Source: a bacterium
GTDB taxonomy: Bacteria; Cyanobacteriota; Vampirovibrionia; Vampirovibrionales; Vampirovibrionaceae
Assembly (NCBI GenBank): GCA_030429585.1
Contig: JAUIEU010000001.1
Coordinates: 289,982-353,981, forward strand
DNA: 64,000 nucleotides
Direction of reading: 5' to 3'
Shown here: piece after piece, positions 60,701 to 64,000 of the stretch
How positions within the stretch are numbered: the stretch's first letter is position 1
Layout of the letters: each line of letters begins with the position of its first letter
The notes under the pieces: model-generated
Seen by the model: the letters and a program-made list of their open reading frames with translations, nothing else
Told to the model about the DNA's origin: nothing
The model's database searches: none
Made by a program: the position numbers and the translations under genes

Positions 60701-63201
60701 TAGTTGGTGTCCTCGGTGCTGTTGTCTCCTTCAGCATTGGGCGGGTCTGCTGGTGCGGGCGGGGTGGCGCTTTCTACCATCACAGACATGCTTTCGTCTT
60801 CTTTCACCGGGTCTTTTTGGATGGCATTGTAGGCTTTAAAGGCGTTGTCTGCAAAAACAGGGTCCACGCCTTTTAAGTGGCTCCACTGGCGTAAAATATC
60901 GCTGCAACGGCGCATCGTACGAACAATATCGCCTTCGGCCAAGCTGGTGCCTTCTAGCAAGGATTCCCAATCACGCCCGTCAGCCCACGCTTCGCATAGG
61001 CCGCTAATGGCTGGGTTAATAACCACGGGTAAATTAACACCGTGATGGTGCTGACTTTTTTGCACGCTTTTTGCCACCTCGGTAATGGTTTTTAGCCGCT
61101 CGTAAGTGGCTTGTGCATAAGTAAATTTACACACAATGTTGTCGCGGTTGCTGTCAAAAATAATAGAACACGCCAGCCCAGCCAGTGATTGCGGGTCTAA
61201 ATTATCCAGCAAGCCCTGTAAAATAATTTCCGTTACTAGCAGTGGGTTTTCTGTGCGCAGCTGGGCGGTTAGGTGGCCGCTAAAGGTAGGCGTATCGTTC
61301 TCATCAATATAGTTGCGCTCTTTTAATAGGTTGTAGATGCCCATAAATTGCTGCCAGTAAATATCTTCCTGGCTTTTAATGCGGCCTTCTACCCGGCGGC
61401 AATACCGGCGCGCGCGGGCTAGTTTTTCATCTAGTTTTTTGTGCTTGCTAAAAAAGGCGTCCACATCTACAGGTGCATCTTTAAGGCGTTTTTTGTATTC
61501 GCCAATTTTGCTTTGTAGGCTTTTTAATTCGCGTACTACCGGCTTGCCGCTATCGCCTTTAGCGTTTTTTAAATCGCGGCGCAGGTGACGCTGGTTGCGG
61601 TAAGCATCTAGCAATTTTCCGCGGGTTTTGGCAATTTTTAAGAATTTTTCTTCGTCTAGGCCAGCCTCACTTAATATTTTTTTGTAGTGATTTTCTTGGG
61701 CGCGCAGCTCTTGGAGTTCATCGGTTAAAGGCTCTAGGCGGCGTTGCCAGGTAAACTGGCCAAAGCTTTTCCGTACCAAGGTTTGGGCCGCTTCTAGCGA
61801 ACCCCGCTGCAATAGGTTTAGCACCATACCGTAGGTAGGGGTAAATTGGCTGTTCAGGGCTTCGGGCTCGCTGGTAGCCACGTGGGCGGCATCTTTGGGG
61901 GTATCAAAGGGGCTACCAAGCACAATAACGTGGCCCATGGTATCCATGCCACGGCGGCCTGCGCGGCCTGCCATTTGTAAAAATTCGCTGGCATGCAGCT
62001 GGCGGTGACCGTCATCCGTCCGTTTGCTTAGGCTGGTAATAACCGTGGTGCGGGCGGGCATGTTAATACCAGCGGCCAAGGTTTCTGTAGCAAAGACAAC
62101 TTTAATAAGGTTTTCTTGAAAGAGTTTTTCTACCAGTAGCTTTAAACCGGGCAGTAGGCCGGCATGGTGGCTGGCAATACCTTGGCGCAGAAATGCCAAG
62201 TGAGGGTGATCGCAAACATACTGCTGATCTTCGGTCATTTCGGCAATAATCGCGTCGGCGCGACGTTCTTCTTCTGGCGAATTTAGGTTGAGGCGAAAGC
62301 AGGACTTAAGGGCTTTATCGCAGCCGCCTCGGCTAAAGGTAAACACAATGGCGGGCAGCATTTCTTTTGCCGCCATGCGTTGTACAAATTCGGCAGGGTT
62401 GTATTCGCGTACGTTTTTAGGGTTGCTGCTAGGTTTGCGGCCCCGGTAGTTTTTACTGTTGCGTTGCTTGCGCGGCAAGGGTTTTAGGCTACCATTTACC
62501 TTCCACTGGCTGCGTGGTGTGCCGGGGGCGTAATGCTCAAACAGGGGCGAAATTTTTTCGCGATCATCGTAATAAATTTGCAGCGGTACGGGTCTAAAAT
62601 CGCTGCTAACCAGCTTGCAGCTAGGGTGGATGTAATCAATCCAACGGGTCAGTTCATCTGCATTGGCTACGGTGGCGCTTAGGGCAATGAGTTGCATGTG
62701 TGGCGGGCAATAAATAACGCTTTCTTCCCACACGGTGCCGCGCTGGGCGTCGTTCATGTAGTGGCATTCATCCAGCACTACGTATTGCACATTATCTAGC
62801 AAGCCGCTATCGGCGCCAAACAATTCGCTTTCCGTGTACAACATGTTTCTAAAAATTTCGGTGGTCATTACCACAATGGGGGCATCGCGGTTCGCGCTCA
62901 TATCCCCGGTAAGTAGGCCCACTTTTTCTGCACCGTATTCGGCTTGTAGGTCTCGGTATTTTTGGTTACTAAGTGCTTTAAGCGGCGTGGTGTAAAAAAT
63001 ACGTTGGCCATTTTTTAGCGCCGCATCTACGGCAAATTCTGCAATGAGGGTTTTACCACTGCCGGTGGGGGCACACACCACCACGCTATGGCCATCGGCT
63101 AAATGCCCCATGGCTTCCAGTTGAAAATCATCAGGGGTGAAGGGCAGCTTACCTACAAAGGGGGCCACGTTAGCCGGTACAGAAGATGGTGATTGTGTCA
63201 T
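60700..63201 (-). CDS. Ski2/Mtr4-like DEAD/H-box RNA helicase
   Basis: 833 residues. Motif I APTGSGKTLIAEFAV, motif II VLDECHYMNDAQRGTVWEE, motif III ALSATVANADE, motif VI QMAGRAGRRGMDT and a C-terminal DSHCT-like region (LAEGDIVRTMRRCSDILRQW) define a Ski2-like helicase, the type found in cyanobacteria and actinobacteria and related to the eukaryotic exosome helicases. A Lys-rich arm between (RYCRRVEGRIKSQEDIYW) is coiled. Likely acts in RNA processing or decay. The acidic, Pro-rich tail ends with a stop that overlaps the start of the aldehyde dehydrogenase gene. Confidence 0.93.
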   Translation of the reverse strand: MTQSPSSVPANVAPFVGKLPFTPDDFQLEAMGHLADGHSVVVCAPTGSGKTLIAEFAVDAALKNGQRIFYTTPLKALSNQKYRDLQAEYGAEKVGLLTGDMSANRDAPIVVMTTEIFRNMLYTESELFGADSGLLDNVQYVVLDECHYMNDAQRGTVWEESVIYCPPHMQLIALSATVANADELTRWIDYIHPSCKLVSSDFRPVPLQIYYDDREKISPLFEHYAPGTPRSQWKVNGSLKPLPRKQRNSKNYRGRKPSSNPKNVREYNPAEFVQRMAAKEMLPAIVFTFSRGGCDKALKSCFRLNLNSPEEERRADAIIAEMTEDQQYVCDHPHLAFLRQGIASHHAGLLPGLKLLVEKLFQENLIKVVFATETLAAGINMPARTTVITSLSKRTDDGHRQLHASEFLQMAGRAGRRGMDTMGHVIVLGSPFDTPKDAAHVATSEPEALNSQFTPTYGMVLNLLQRGSLEAAQTLVRKSFGQFTWQRRLEPLTDELQELRAQENHYKKILSEAGLDEEKFLKIAKTRGKLLDAYRNQRHLRRDLKNAKGDSGKPVVRELKSLQSKIGEYKKRLKDAPVDVDAFFSKHKKLDEKLARARRYCRRVEGRIKSQEDIYWQQFMGIYNLLKERNYIDENDTPTFSGHLTAQLRTENPLLVTEIILQGLLDNLDPQSLAGLACSIIFDSNRDNIVCKFTYAQATYERLKTITEVAKSVQKSQHHHGVNLPVVINPAISGLCEAWADGRDWESLLEGTSLAEGDIVRTMRRCSDILRQWSHLKGVDPVFADNAFKAYNAIQKDPVKEDESMSVMVESATPPAPADPPNAEGDNSTEDTN

Positions 63202-63237
63202 TGAAAACTCGATTAAAAAAAGTGAAAATAATAGGGT

Positions 63238-64000
63238 CTAGGCAAAGGTTTTGGGCTGCTGCGGGGTTGTAATGGCATCTAACACGCCACCCACTAGGGT
63301 TTGCAAGGTTTTGGCAACAGATTTCCCCGCTTCGAGTACTTCTTCGTGGGTTAGTGTGGTGTGGTGCAGGCCGGCGGCCAAGTTGCTTATGCACGATAAT
63401 CCCAGTACATCTATGCCAGCATGGCGGGCAGCAATAGCCTCTGGCACGGTGCTCATCCCTACCGCGTCTGCGCCTAGGGTTTTTAGCATACGGATTTCGG
63501 CCGGGGTTTCGTAGCTGGGGCCGGTAACGCCCGCATATACACCCTGTTTTAGGGTAATGCCCTGCTGTTTAGCCACGCTAAGGGCGGCTTGTTGTAGCTT
63601 TTGGCTATACACGTTAGTCATATCTGGGAAACGGGGCCCTAAAAAATCTAGATTTTTGCCGGTTAATGGGTTGCGGCCCATCATGTTTAGGTGGTCGGTA
63701 ATTAGCATCAGGTCGTCGGCGCTCATGCCATCTTGGATGCCACCCGCGGCATTGGTAAGAATAAGCGTTTCTACGCCAAGTTGCTTAAGCAGGCGCACAG
63801 GTAGGGTAACTTGGGCGTTATCGTAGCCTTCGTAGTAGTGGAACCGGCCTTGCAAACAGGCAATGGTGGTGCCTTTGTAAGGCGCAATAATCAGTTTACC
63901 GCTATGCCCTGCCACGGTGCTATCAGGGAAATGGGGTAACTCGCTGTACGGAAATACCTGCGCATCGGTCAAACTATCGCCAAAGCCGCTTAAGCCACTG
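63238..64000 (-). CDS. Purine nucleoside phosphorylase (5' end beyond the window)
   Basis: Partial: the reading frame is open to the window edge, and only the N-terminal few dozen residues are missing. Phosphorolysis of purine nucleosides in salvage. Just inside the edge SGLSGFGDS matches the phosphate-binding GSGL segment. GRFHYYEGYDNAQVTLPVRL, LTNAAGGIQDGMSADDLMLI, GVYAGVTGPSYETPAEIRML and VGMSTVPEAIAARHAG are classical trimeric PNP motifs. It is upstream of the helicase on the same strand, with 36 bp between. Confidence 0.93.
   Translation of the reverse strand, partial: SGLSGFGDSLTDAQVFPYSELPHFPDSTVAGHSGKLIIAPYKGTTIACLQGRFHYYEGYDNAQVTLPVRLLKQLGVETLILTNAAGGIQDGMSADDLMLITDHLNMMGRNPLTGKNLDFLGPRFPDMTNVYSQKLQQAALSVAKQQGITLKQGVYAGVTGPSYETPAEIRMLKTLGADAVGMSTVPEAIAARHAGIDVLGLSCISNLAAGLHHTTLTHEEVLEAGKSVAKTLQTLVGGVLDAITTPQQPKTFA

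Overview
The window reads as ordinary bacterial chromosome of roughly balanced base composition, densely packed with genes on both strands. I found no rRNA, tRNA, CRISPR array, phage module or transposase. A complete set of early lipid A genes (lpxC, lpxD, fabZ, lpxA) beside glmU indicates a Gram-negative envelope. The mix of a cyanobacteria-like Ski2/Mtr4-type helicase, a membrane-anchored thioredoxin, a GAF-type histidine kinase and several unrecognised hydrophobic protein families suggests a non-photosynthetic relative of Cyanobacteria (Vampirovibrionia/Melainabacteria). That placement is inference, not proof.

Layout. 0.1-4.6 kb: a dispersed repeat, uppP, then a cysteine desulfurase, thiL and ispD. 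4.6-10.9 kb: the condensin genes scpB, scpA and smc on the minus strand, with an odd Nudix protein between scpB and scpA. 11.2-14.7 kb: a catalytic/non-catalytic pair of M16 peptidases and a nucleotidyltransferase-like protein. 14.8-19.9 kb: two paralogous Gly/Pro/Met-rich surface-like proteins with matching upstream elements, and a divergent EF-hand protein. 20-26 kb: nitroreductase, TPR protein, an unknown membrane protein, a diguanylate cyclase and hemB. 26.2-26.7 kb: a candidate structured RNA with promoter and terminator, then a tiny Met-rich peptide. 26.7-40 kb: membrane proteins, YhcC-like radical SAM, pseudo-receiver, histidine kinase, hexapeptide acetyltransferase, DUF1934, rlmH, NAD kinase, a matrixin-like protease and a thioredoxin, with two more copies of the dispersed repeat. 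40-49.4 kb: DnaQ-like exonuclease, glgB, a tandem pair of unknown small proteins, wecB, a metal permease and a TrpE/PabB-type enzyme. 49.4-64 kb: YebC, a glycosyltransferase, a Sel1 protein, lpxC-lpxD facing fabZ-lpxA-glmU, then guaA, aldehyde dehydrogenase, Ski2-like helicase and a purine nucleoside phosphorylase cut by the right edge.

How it fits together. Several genes serve the cell envelope: uppP recycles the undecaprenyl carrier; ispD makes isoprenoid precursor for it; glmU supplies UDP-GlcNAc to lpxA/lpxC/lpxD and to wecB; the WaaE-like glycosyltransferase and the hexapeptide acetyltransferase suit LPS or surface-glycan assembly. smc, scpA and scpB form the chromosome condensin.

The most interesting unexplained signal is a 213-bp dispersed element. 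There are three full copies and one remnant. Each full copy lies 46-63 bp beyond the stop codon of a gene and points the same way relative to that gene. Its hairpins differ between copies by compensating base changes, which points to a conserved folded RNA or DNA element.
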